From an uncultured Oscillospiraceae bacterium (GTDB taxonomy: Bacteria > Bacillota > Clostridia > Oscillospirales > Acutalibacteraceae): DNA of 17,395 nucleotides. The notes under the pieces are model-generated. The model had not been told where the DNA came from and ran no database searches. It saw nothing but the letters and a program-made list of their open reading frames with translations. Of the stretch, positions 1 to 6,926 are shown one piece after another; within the stretch, counting starts at the first letter, position 1; each line of letters opens with the position of its first letter. The stretch spans positions 1-17,395 of the forward strand of contig CABUYS010000019.1 in NCBI GenBank assembly GCA_902495835.1, read 5' to 3'. Made by a program: the position numbers and the translations under genes.

Positions 1-69
1 CTGATTTGTGGGCGCGGCGGAGTCATATCAATAACAAGTCCCGGTGCAACCAAAGTCATGGTGCGTTAA
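1..69 (+). CDS. C-terminus of PAAR-like (DUF4280-like) spike-tip protein, partial
   Basis: The window opens inside a gene that ends with TAA at 67-69. The 22 visible residues include CGRGGVISITSPG, which resembles the C-terminal strand of DUF4280/PAAR-like proteins (commonly C-x-x-G-G-x-I-x-I-x-x-P-G). Members of that family cap the spike of contractile injection systems. The stop lies 27 bp before the next start codon on the same strand, so the two genes are probably co-transcribed, and the neighbour is an eCIS-type ATPase, which supports the call. Only the tail is visible, so the assignment rests on a short motif plus context. Confidence 0.5.
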   Translation: MICGRGGVISITSPGATKVMVR

Positions 70-96
70 TTCCTATAAAATTGAGGAGAAATTTGC

Positions 97-2169
97 ATGA
101 GTGAAATTTCCGAAGAATTATTTCCTAAAAAGCTTTTAAACGAGCGGTTTGAAAATAACGATGAGTATATAAAATGCGAAATGAAAAAAGTCGACAGGCA
201 TATAAAATATTACCTTAAAGCCAAAGAGTGCGGTAATTACAAGCGTTTTAAATCTGTTGCTCAAGGTAGCTTTTTCGAAGCTGAATTTTTTATAGATTCT
301 CGTCTTAATGCTACGGGAAGAAATTTGTTTTTTCTTGATTACTTAAACCTTAATTTTAAATTGAACGTTTTGGAAAGATTTTGCGTAACACTTGGTATGC
401 TTATCAATACCGATGAAAGGTATAAAGATATACTTAAAAGTATTGACGGCGGACAGAGTTTTAGTTATGCACTTGCACTCAGACTCTATTTTTTTGCCGA
501 AGATACTTGTGATATAGATAATTATTACACTTTACACAATGCCATCAGTAAAAAAATGAATTCTTTGTTTTTTAACGGTGATTTGGTAAGTTTTGATAAG
601 TATATTTTCAAAAGTGTAATAGAAAATTCCAATAATCCGCTCAGCGGAAACGACGGAATAACAATAAGAAATCCAAACGAAAGTTCGGAATCTGTCATAC
701 GGGAAGATGTTGCTAAAAAAATTTGCAAATATCTTAAAAATACGCCTAAAAATCGTACGGCTTATTACTGTATAACTGGGTGTGAGGGAATAGGAAAAAA
801 GCATTTGGTCGGTAGAGTTTGCGATATACTTGTAAAAAATGTGATTTGTTTTGATATGAAAGAATATGTTTCGGAAAATAAGCAGAAATTTACTGATGCA
901 TTGATGTCGGCTTATCGTCAGGCTTTGATAAACAAGTCATATTTGTGCCTTGAGAATTTTGAGAGCATTGTAAGCCTTGATTTTATGAAACAAAAGTATA
1001 TAGAATTCATTTTGAATTTGTCTTCTAATTTTTCCAAAGCAGTGTTTATTTTGTCTTCGAAAGAATTGCCTTTTTCGAAATATTGTCGTAATTTTTTGTT
1101 TATGAGTGTGTGCCTTGAAAGTTTGAATAACGAGGAAAGATTTAAGTTTTGGAATTACTCTCTTTCAAATTTGAAAAAAAACAAAGATTTGGATATTCAT
1201 GAACTTGCAAATAAATTCTCTTTTACGCCTCTTCAGATAAATAATACAGTAGAAGACGCAAAAAGAATAACATTTTGGAATGAAGATAAAGTCATAGACA
1301 AATCGGTTATTTGTGAATCAGCGTACAATCAGGTTTCGGATAATTTAACCGACAAAGCTACTCTCATAAAAAAGAAACACACCTGGGACGAACTCGTTCT
1401 TGAGAAAAACCAAAAGGAAATAATAAAACGTGCCTGCAATCATATAAAATATAAACACATAGTCTACGATAAGTGGGGAATGAATAAAAGAGTACTTTAC
1501 GGAAGAGGTTTAAGCGTTTTGTTTACAGGCCCTCCGGGAACCGGAAAAACAATGGCTGCTCAAGTAGTTGCAAATGAGTTGGGTCTTGAAATTTACAAAG
1601 TAGATATTTCAAAGGTGATTTCCAAGTATATAGGTGAATCGGAAAAAAATTTAGGAGAAGTTTTTGACAGCGCAAAAAAAAGCAATGTAATCCTGCTTTT
1701 TGACGAAACCGATGCCCTTTTCGGAAAAAGAACCGAAGTTAAAGATTCACATGATAAAAACGCAAATGTTGAAACTTCTTACTTACTTCAAAAAATGGAA
1801 GAGTACGATGGAATAACAATCCTTACCACAAATTTTATTGAAAACATTGATAAAGCATTTTTCAGAAGAATCAGTTATGTTGTACATTTTGCGTTTCCGG
1901 ACGCAGCTGCGAGGAAAGAAATATGGAAAAAAATGTATCCCAAAGAAATGCCTCTTTCAAAAGATATTGATTTTGATTATCTTTCAAATAGATTCGAAAT
2001 TGCCGGTGGCAGTATAAAAAATATAGCTGTGAATTCGGGCTTTATGGCTGCGGCGGATTCCAAATGCGTTGAGATGAAACATATCATAAAAGCTTTGGAA
2101 TATGAAATTAAAAAGCAGGGTAAAATAGTTTCCAAAACCGATTTCGGGGAATATGGGTATTTAATATAA
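97..2169 (+). CDS. AAA+ ATPase of extracellular contractile injection system type (Afp15/PVC15-like)
   Basis: The 690-aa product has a C-terminal AAA+ domain with Walker A GPPGTGKT (residues 478-485), Walker B ILLFDETD (532-539, catalytic D536 and E537), a sensor-1 asparagine in ILTTNF and an arginine-finger pair in FFRRI. The stretch around FGKRTEVKDSHD and YLLQKMEEYDG is typical of the ATPases encoded in eCIS clusters (Afp15, PVC15), which are thought to act in particle assembly or cargo loading in the cytoplasm. An earlier P-loop-like motif, GCEGIGKKH (228-236), has lysine where Ser/Thr is expected. Its paired acidic motif is LCLENFE, so this first module is probably not catalytic. The first about 190 residues match nothing I recognise. 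The start is supported by GAGGAG 8 bp upstream of ATG. It follows the PAAR-like gene by 27 bp and is the last gene of the + strand block. The AAA+ call is firm; the eCIS assignment rests on motif similarity and the neighbour. Confidence 0.82.
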   Translation: MSEISEELFPKKLLNERFENNDEYIKCEMKKVDRHIKYYLKAKECGNYKRFKSVAQGSFFEAEFFIDSRLNATGRNLFFLDYLNLNFKLNVLERFCVTLGMLINTDERYKDILKSIDGGQSFSYALALRLYFFAEDTCDIDNYYTLHNAISKKMNSLFFNGDLVSFDKYIFKSVIENSNNPLSGNDGITIRNPNESSESVIREDVAKKICKYLKNTPKNRTAYYCITGCEGIGKKHLVGRVCDILVKNVICFDMKEYVSENKQKFTDALMSAYRQALINKSYLCLENFESIVSLDFMKQKYIEFILNLSSNFSKAVFILSSKELPFSKYCRNFLFMSVCLESLNNEERFKFWNYSLSNLKKNKDLDIHELANKFSFTPLQINNTVEDAKRITFWNEDKVIDKSVICESAYNQVSDNLTDKATLIKKKHTWDELVLEKNQKEIIKRACNHIKYKHIVYDKWGMNKRVLYGRGLSVLFTGPPGTGKTMAAQVVANELGLEIYKVDISKVISKYIGESEKNLGEVFDSAKKSNVILLFDETDALFGKRTEVKDSHDKNANVETSYLLQKMEEYDGITILTTNFIENIDKAFFRRISYVVHFAFPDAAARKEIWKKMYPKEMPLSKDIDFDYLSNRFEIAGGSIKNIAVNSGFMAAADSKCVEMKHIIKALEYEIKKQGKIVSKTDFGEYGYLI

Positions 2170-2173
2170 AATT

Positions 2174-2200
2174 ATAACCACGCCTAAGAGGTGTGGTTAT
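2174..2200. terminator. Hairpin ending the ATPase gene, possibly bidirectional
   Basis: A 12-bp stem (ATAACCACGCCT / AGGTGTGGTTAT, one G-T pair) with a 3-base loop starts 5 bases after the ATPase stop codon. The + strand tail lacks a clear T-run. On the - strand the stem is followed by an A/T tail containing TTTT, so it may also stop transcripts coming from the secreted-protein array. Confidence 0.6.
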
Positions 2201-2269
2201 GATTATGTACTGTGATTTTATGTAAAAATCTAAAACCAAAAAGGCTACAAACACAAACCCGTTTTAATT

Positions 2270-2701
2270 TTAAATAGTTAAAACTACAAAACGCCTTCCT
2301 TCTTCATAAAAAAATCCCGCTAATTCCGTTGAAGAAACTTGAACTGAAAAATCTATGTAATTATATGTTACACGCATTGCTCTTTCTCTTATTTGTTCTT
2401 CATCAATTATTATTGCAAGATTTCTAAAAAATTCTCCCGCAACTTTATATCCGTTATTTAATTTTAGTTCTAAAATATAATTGCAAACATCTCTTTTCCA
2501 TGTGCGCAAATTTACATCCGGATTATACTGAGTATCAAATGCTATTTGTTCGTGCATTCGAAAAAATTCTTCCAGCTTTTTTTTAACAGGTTCGTCAAAT
2601 TTATATGATATTCCGGTTGCAAATACTGGCGACAAATACAGTCCAAACGATAAAATGGATAAAACCAGACTTAGAAGTAATTTTATACCTCTTTTTTTCA
2701 T
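2270..2701 (-). CDS. Sec-secreted small protein, array member 1
   Basis: I do not recognise a named family. The 143-aa product starts MKKRGIKLLL, has a hydrophobic core and a likely signal peptidase site after SPVFA (residue 28). I chose the internal ATG at 2701 because TTGGAGG lies just upstream and the signal peptide begins there; an in-frame ATG exists 30 bp further upstream. The mature part is mostly helical and charged. Its central segment (LRTWKRDVCNYILEL, then KVAGEFFRNLAIIIDEE) lines up with array member 4 at 5552-6079, which has LRIQIKQICINLL and KSVASFVVPLAVAFDEK, so these two are paralogs. The C-terminus ends in hydrophobic strands (RRFVVLTI), like other members. It is the last gene of the - strand array and converges on the ATPase gene. 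Confidence 0.72.
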   Translation of the reverse strand: MKKRGIKLLLSLVLSILSFGLYLSPVFATGISYKFDEPVKKKLEEFFRMHEQIAFDTQYNPDVNLRTWKRDVCNYILELKLNNGYKVAGEFFRNLAIIIDEEQIRERAMRVTYNYIDFSVQVSSTELAGFFYEEGRRFVVLTI

Positions 2702-2980
2702 ATATTTTCCTCCAAATTCTATAATGAGCATACTGTGCAGTAAACATAAAATTAGTGTTCAATTGATTTTTGACAATTTTTTCTAAATAATTGAGCACAC
2801 ATGTATACATTATATTATATATTAATAATTGACTTGATAATATACAATAAAATTTAAATTTTAATAAAAATTTATAAACGTTTATTCCATTTGCGTGTTA
2901 ATGCTTATCACACAAAGACGATTTATAAAATTACTGCAAACTTGGAGGATTTAGGTGAATTTTAGGTATGTAAAATAAGC

Positions 2981-3634
2981 TTAAAATAATTTTAGATCAT
3001 CTATAATTTTTGTACAAACTTTTTCAAAAAGACTACGATCAGTCTTATATGCACTTAATTTGTTGATTAGATAGGGTAATAATTTATCAACAACATTTTT
3101 TGATTTTTCTCTAAATACTTCAGCAAAATAGAGATTAAGAAATGCGGACCAATGACAGGGTGGAACGTAAACAAACACATAATACAATCGCCTTTTTAAG
3201 TATCTTATACATAATTCAAATTTTTCAACGTTTTTGTAACTTAGAAAAATATTTCTTGGGGATGAAACAATACATTCATATAAAAATTGTCTGTCTTCTT
3301 TTTTCATAGTTTTTATGGCAAGGCATTCTTCTTGAATTACTTTTGCTGTGGGGTTTTCGTAGGGAATATGTTTGTTATCTTTCGAAACTAAAGGGAAGGT
3401 AAGCTTCTCCTCTTGTCTTTTTTGTTTTTCTTTTGCTTGAAAGTCTTCAAGAAATTTGACATTAAATGTTCTGGGACGCTTTCCTGCTTTTTGAAAAACT
3501 GTTGTAGAAGAACGTTTTTGCACTGTTTGTGAGGTTTTTTTTGAATAAACTCCGGAACAAGTAGCAGGAGCAAGAGTCGTTCCGATAATTGCCAAAGTTA
3601 AACATGTGCTTAAAAGTTTGGTTTGTTTTTTCAT
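2981..3634 (-). CDS. Sec-secreted protein, array member 2 (paralog of member 3)
   Basis: A 217-aa protein of unknown function. The N-terminus (MKKQTKLLSTCLTLAI) is a signal peptide; the cleavage site is uncertain, near residues 24-28. A basic Ser/Thr-rich linker follows (QKRSSTTVFQKAGKRPR). The mature half shares with member 3 the pattern KEDR...YL, then VYVPPCHW, a phenylalanine-containing helix, and KLLPYLINKL, so the two are clear paralogs despite low overall identity. AAAGGA lies upstream of the ATG. I see no obvious promoter; a perfect 15-bp inverted repeat lies in the gap to member 3, so it may be read from the member 3 promoter. No catalytic motif is visible. The final residues (IIDDLKLF) lack the C-terminal strand pattern seen in several other array members. 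Confidence 0.72.
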   Translation of the reverse strand: MKKQTKLLSTCLTLAIIGTTLAPATCSGVYSKKTSQTVQKRSSTTVFQKAGKRPRTFNVKFLEDFQAKEKQKRQEEKLTFPLVSKDNKHIPYENPTAKVIQEECLAIKTMKKEDRQFLYECIVSSPRNIFLSYKNVEKFELCIRYLKRRLYYVFVYVPPCHWSAFLNLYFAEVFREKSKNVVDKLLPYLINKLSAYKTDRSLFEKVCTKIIDDLKLF

Positions 3635-3660
3635 TTTTTAAATCCTTTCACCAATAGGCT

Positions 3661-3700
3661 TTATCGTGTATTTAATTATTAACATTTAAATACACGATAA
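3661..3700. repeat. Perfect 15-bp inverted repeat between array members 2 and 3
   Basis: TTATCGTGTATTTAA at 3661-3675 is matched exactly by its reverse complement at 3686-3700, with a 10-base spacer. No T-run follows on either strand, so it is a weak candidate for an intrinsic terminator. It could be an attenuator, RNA-stability hairpin or protein-binding site affecting the gene at 2981-3634. Confidence 0.6.
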
Positions 3701-3735
3701 TCATTTCGAAGTGGGAAAGTTTATATAATTTTTTA

Positions 3736-4470
3736 TTACTCATGCATAGGAAACGAAATATAATGTGGTTCTAATTCGTCGAGAACTTCTTGATAATTTT
3801 TATCATAAGAACCGTCCACATCTACTGGATTAGTTAACCTTGAAGTCAAATTGGATAATAATTTTTTTAGAGCAGGTTCCGATTGTTCCTTAAGTACAAT
3901 TTCGAAGGGTTCTTTAAGAACTTCATACCAACGATATACCGGTTTGTAAACAATTGCATGATCTATACAATTTTTTAAGTAATTAAAACAACAAACATAA
4001 TCAAAAACTCTTTTGGGAGGTATGCCTGTAATACTTAAATCTTGAAAAAGATGATTTCCAGATTCATTTATCATTCTGCATAAATACACCCTATCTTCTT
4101 TACTCAAACCTGATATATTAACCTTGTCTAAGCAATGGTAGACCCAATTTTTAGCCTGCAATCTCATGCATATTCGAAAAATTTCAGGATTACAATGATG
4201 TTTCACAGGGAAAGTAATATATGGTTGTTGTGTTATTTGTTGCCTTATTTGTTGTTCTCTTTTTTGGTATATATTAAAAAATTCAGGATTTGGATATTCT
4301 GTGATGTGTATTTTTTTCCTTGTCCTTTGAGAAATTGTTGTAGAAGGACGTTTTTGTCCTGCAGAGGACTGTTTTGCGTGACTTACAACAGCTGAAGTTA
4401 CAGGTGTAAAAGTTGTTCCTGCGATTGCTAAAGTTAAACATGTGCTTAAAAGTTTGGTTTGTTTTTTCAT
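3736..4470 (-). CDS. Sec-secreted protein, array member 3 (paralog of member 2)
   Basis: A 244-aa protein of unknown function. The first 18 residues (MKKQTKLLSTCLTLAIAG) match member 2 almost exactly, and the signal peptide probably ends within TPVTSAVVSHA. A basic linker (QKRPSTTISQRTRKK) again matches member 2. The middle region has a Gln-rich patch (QQIRQQITQQ) that member 2 lacks. The C-terminal half carries the shared KEDR, VYKP...W and KKLLSNLTSRL segments. Several cysteines (C101 region, YVCCF, YLKNC) could form disulphides once exported. GAAGGGA precedes the ATG, and a TTGAAA-17-TATAAT promoter lies 37-65 bp upstream. The mini-IS200 element begins 170 bp upstream of the start. Confidence 0.75.
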   Translation of the reverse strand: MKKQTKLLSTCLTLAIAGTTFTPVTSAVVSHAKQSSAGQKRPSTTISQRTRKKIHITEYPNPEFFNIYQKREQQIRQQITQQPYITFPVKHHCNPEIFRICMRLQAKNWVYHCLDKVNISGLSKEDRVYLCRMINESGNHLFQDLSITGIPPKRVFDYVCCFNYLKNCIDHAIVYKPVYRWYEVLKEPFEIVLKEQSEPALKKLLSNLTSRLTNPVDVDGSYDKNYQEVLDELEPHYISFPMHE

Positions 4471-4506
4471 TTTTTAAATCCCTTCGTTTATATTTGTATG
4501 TATAAA

Positions 4507-4535
4507 ATTATATAACGTGTTAAATCCAATTTCAA
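4507..4535 (-). promoter_or_regulatory. Sigma-A promoter for array member 3
   Basis: On the - strand a -35 box TTGAAA (4530-4535) and a -10 box TATAAT (4507-4512) are separated by 17 bp, about 40 bp before the start codon. Confidence 0.65.
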
Positions 4536-4640
4536 TAGCGATAATGTGGGAATTAATAATGATTTACATTTTAGACAAAAAATGATTTTTTTTAAATATA
4601 CAAGAAAAATGCAAAATTGCCAGTTTTATTTTTGTATGTA

Positions 4641-5025
4641 GAAAACCACGCAAAAGCCCGCGTGGTTCAGTAAAGCTTAAGTGGTGTAAAAATGGCAAAA
4701 ACTCTTTTTGATATAGAGTGGATTAGCCGTTTGGAAATTCCTAAAAGGTACATCAAAAGGAGGGTGTTTAAAATGAATGACACATAAGCTCACTACATAC
4801 AAAAGGAAGCTGCAAATATTATAAAGATTAAAGATAGGAGCTATACTTAGAAAATAAAGAAGATTAATTGATAAAGCAGTTAACATCTATGAGTATAGAC
4901 CTATTTACGGATAGCGAATAATAATTTTTTTACAAGTACCAGACAGTATAAGTCTCCTTTAGAGATGGCTATTAGAACAAGGCTATGCCTGTTAAAGAAA
5001 TACCCTAGGCTGGGGAATGTTTATT
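4641..5025 (+). mobile_element. Internally deleted, non-autonomous IS200-type element, copy A
   Basis: About 385 bp that align along their length with copy B at 14583-14975. The left end is a hairpin (AACCACGC...GCGTGGTT, 4644-4667). Next comes the IS200-style inverted pair around the transposase start (TTTTTGATATA near 4720, TACATCAAAAGG near 4750). The right end is an imperfect CCC...GGGG hairpin (5002-5015). One + strand frame still encodes the beginning and end of an IS200 TnpA: LHTKGSCKYY, and then, after in-frame stops, QLTSMSIDLFTDSE, recalling the family ending QLTSMEY-DPFTG. The HUH motif and catalytic tyrosine region are missing, so the element cannot move itself. Full-length IS200 elements are about 700 bp. 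Confidence 0.7.
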
Positions 5026-5440
5026 TACATCTATAACTAAAGGCAGGATATCTACGGAATTACCTTTAAGAGTTGATTGACATGTTATAGAATACTTCTC
5101 ACAAAAAGTTTCGGCAGTGGTGTTATATTCGTGCTTTATGACTTTGTTTGTTTTTTTACTTCTTCGTTTAATAAATCTCTTATCTTTATTATAAGATGAA
5201 GCCCGCATTTATAATCTAATTTAATTAATTTACCAATTAGATGTGTAAGTTGATATCTTAACAATGAAAGATTTTTGTTTTCTTTGGATGATTTTGCGTC
5301 GTAGCATTTTTGCACGAATTTTTTGCATATTCACAAACGACAGTTTCATCTCTGAGTGTGGTTAAGTCCTCGATTTCTCTGAGGGCAAAAGTGGGCACGA
5401 ATGATATGAAAATGAAAGTGATTATTAGAGCAATTAATTT
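5026..5440 (-). pseudogene. Decayed secreted array gene, interrupted by IS200 copy A
   Basis: From 5440 the - strand reads KLIALIITFIFISFVPTFA, a typical signal peptide ending, followed by a short mature segment (LREIEDLTTLRDETVVCEYA) and a stop. The expected ATGAAA is now ATATAA, so the start codon is lost. Other frames continue the family pattern: SLLRYQLTHLIGKLIKLDYK followed by IIKIRDLLNEEVKK resembles the KLRIQIKQICINLL ... FDEKTKK region of member 4. A third frame (5208 downward) runs into the right end of the IS200 copy at about 5025. I infer a former array gene broken by start loss, at least two frameshifts and a 3' insertion. No ribosome binding site remains. Confidence 0.5.
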
Positions 5441-5483
5441 TTATATTAAAATGTAGATTTATTTTTTATAAATAAAGTTATAC

Positions 5484-5518
5484 AAAAACAGCCAACACAT
5501 TACCGAATATGTGCTGGC
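5484..5518 (-). terminator. Terminator of array member 4
   Basis: On the - strand GCCAGCACAT pairs with ATGTGTTGGC (one G-T pair) across an 8-base loop and is followed by TGTTTTT. It lies 34 bp after the stop of the gene at 5552-6079. Confidence 0.75.
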
Positions 5519-5551
5519 ATCAAAGTGATTTATTCTAAATAGTAGTAAAGA

Positions 5552-6079
5552 TTATATTAATAATATAAGATTAACAGAGGATGATCTAAAAACCGGTGAA
5601 TTCGAGGGCAATAATTTAATGGAAGGTAAATCAACAGATGATTCTTCGGTTAACGGTGGATCAGTGATTGGTATTTCACCGGACAATACTAAGCGTAACT
5701 TTCCGATTGTAAAATCATTCACTATTAAAAAAATAGACCAATTAATTTTTTTAAGTAATTCGAGATTCAACTTTTTGGTTTTTTCGTCAAACGCCACTGC
5801 TAACGGAACTACAAAACTAGCAACGGATTTGACTCCGTATATATACAAAAGATTTATACAGATTTGTTTTATCTGTATCCTTAATTTACTTTGTTCTTCA
5901 GATAACTCACAATTTTCCGTACGTTCGTATTCCTTGGAAATAGCATTAATCAACTCGAACATTGCATCTTCATTTTGAAGAGTTTTTACATCCGGAATAG
6001 AAATAATAGCTGAAGCAGATGTTAAGGATAAAATAATCGAAGTAAATACAGATACGAATAATTTAGGTAATTTTTTCAT
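5552..6079 (-). CDS. Sec-secreted protein, array member 4
   Basis: A 175-aa protein of unknown function. The signal peptide MKKLPKLFVSVFTSII... ends at SASA (residue 24). The mature domain begins with an acidic helix (LINAISKEYERTENC) of the same type as LYEEYDS in the gene at 10210 and IHEEYKR in the gene at 8705. A cysteine-containing helix (RIQIKQICINLL) and a hydrophobic segment (SVASFVVPLAVAF) follow, both alignable with member 1. The last 45 residues are Pro/Ser-rich and end in a hydrophobic tail (VNLILLI), unlike its relatives. GAGGTGG 9 bp before the ATG, a TTGAAT-17-TATAAT promoter and a strong terminator make it a complete single-gene unit. Confidence 0.75.
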   Translation of the reverse strand: MKKLPKLFVSVFTSIILSLTSASAIISIPDVKTLQNEDAMFELINAISKEYERTENCELSEEQSKLRIQIKQICINLLYIYGVKSVASFVVPLAVAFDEKTKKLNLELLKKINWSIFLIVNDFTIGKLRLVLSGEIPITDPPLTEESSVDLPSIKLLPSNSPVFRSSSVNLILLI

Positions 6080-6113
6080 AATTAATCCACCTCATTTCAA
6101 ATTTATATGAAAC

Positions 6114-6142
6114 ATTATATATTAATTATATAGTATATTCAA
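6114..6142 (-). promoter_or_regulatory. Sigma-A promoter for array member 4
   Basis: TTGAAT (-35, 6137-6142), a 17-bp spacer and TATAAT (-10, 6114-6119) on the - strand, 35 bp before the start codon. Confidence 0.65.
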
Positions 6143-6223
6143 ATAAAACAAAAATTGCTATAGGTGAAAAAATATATTTAATTATACCAAAAAAACTAAA
6201 GTTTATTAACGTATTGTGTTATA

Positions 6224-6742
6224 TTAGTTTTCGAACTTAATTTCATAAAATTCATATGAAGCCGAAAATCCTATTGTTAATTTTCCGCACGGAGACTCAA
6301 AACATGCTTGATAACGATTTTTTTCATCTTTTGTAGTTGGATTTGCATATGGGGGATTATTAAATGAAAATTTATAAAGAAATTTTATCACACGGTCGAA
6401 ATCAAATTTTTCTTTAAGTGTTTTGCAAACTGCAGAGATTTGATTTACATACCAAATTTGATTTTCTTTATCTTCGTTACAAGAAGCCATTTCATAACCG
6501 ATTCGCATGCTTTGAGCGTATTTGATAAGAGCTTCATCGTTGCCATTTAGTGCTTCTGTACAAAGAGCTTTGTTATAAGGATCAAAAAATTCAGGTGTGT
6601 AACTCAAAGGGTAAAGTCCTTCTTTCGATACTTCACTGATTTTTTTCATTTCATCTTGTCCTTCCGAAGAGGCGGAAACATACGCAGGAACAAGAAAATT
6701 TAAAGCTAAAGATAATGCCAATAATTTAGATAATTTTTTCAT
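6224..6742 (-). CDS. Sec-secreted protein, array member 5
   Basis: A 172-aa protein of unknown function. The signal peptide MKKLSKLLALSLALNFL... ends near AYVSA (residues 21-25). The segment LIKYAQSMRIGYEMAS resembles YAQEIHEEYKRLGG of the gene at 8705-9253, and the following helix (NQISAVCKTLKEKF) and hydrophobic helix (VIKFLYKF) keep the same order, so this looks like a divergent member of that subfamily. The C-terminus (CGKLTIGFSASYEFYEIKFEN) is predicted to be beta-rich, as in other members. Cysteines at CTEAL, ASCNE, AVCK, QACF and SPCG may form disulphides after export. The upstream AGGTG is a weak ribosome binding site. A TTGATT-18-TATAAT promoter lies upstream; only a weak U-rich hairpin is seen downstream. 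Confidence 0.74.
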   Translation of the reverse strand: MKKLSKLLALSLALNFLVPAYVSASSEGQDEMKKISEVSKEGLYPLSYTPEFFDPYNKALCTEALNGNDEALIKYAQSMRIGYEMASCNEDKENQIWYVNQISAVCKTLKEKFDFDRVIKFLYKFSFNNPPYANPTTKDEKNRYQACFESPCGKLTIGFSASYEFYEIKFEN

Positions 6743-6777
6743 ATAAACACCTACAATTTAAAATTTTTATAATGTTA

Positions 6778-6807
6778 ATTATATGTGATTTCTTAAATTG
6801 TAATCAA
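6778..6807 (-). promoter_or_regulatory. Sigma-A promoter for array member 5
   Basis: TTGATT (-35, 6802-6807), an 18-bp spacer and TATAAT (-10, 6778-6783) on the - strand. Confidence 0.55.
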
Positions 6808-6872
6808 GAGGCAATATAATTAAAAAATATATTAATATTTTGTTTCGAATAAATAAAAAAATTAGATTGTCA

Positions 6873-6912
6873 AAAAATAAAAAAGCAACGTATTAATAAA
6901 CACGTTGCTTTT
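6873..6912 (-). terminator. Terminator of array member 6
   Basis: AAAAGCAACGT pairs with ACGTTGCTTTT over a 10-base loop, followed on the - strand by a T-rich tail. A very similar hairpin follows the gene at 16715, so the two 3' flanks share ancestry. Confidence 0.8.
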
Positions 6913-6926
6913 CAGTAAATATCAAT

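Noticed and set aside
2601..2810. 69-codon frame on the - strand overlapping member 1
   Set aside because: It overlaps the promoter and signal peptide of member 1 in another frame and has no family resemblance.
3554..3634. Lipobox in member 2 (PATC)
   Set aside because: The residue three before the cysteine is proline, not Leu/Val/Ile, so a lipoprotein signal is not supported.
4644..4667. Hairpin as terminator of a - strand gene
   Set aside because: Its position and copy B counterpart fit the left end of the IS200 element better, and no intact gene lies upstream.
4677..4886. 69-codon frame on the - strand
   Set aside because: It is antisense to the tnpA remnant of IS200 copy A.
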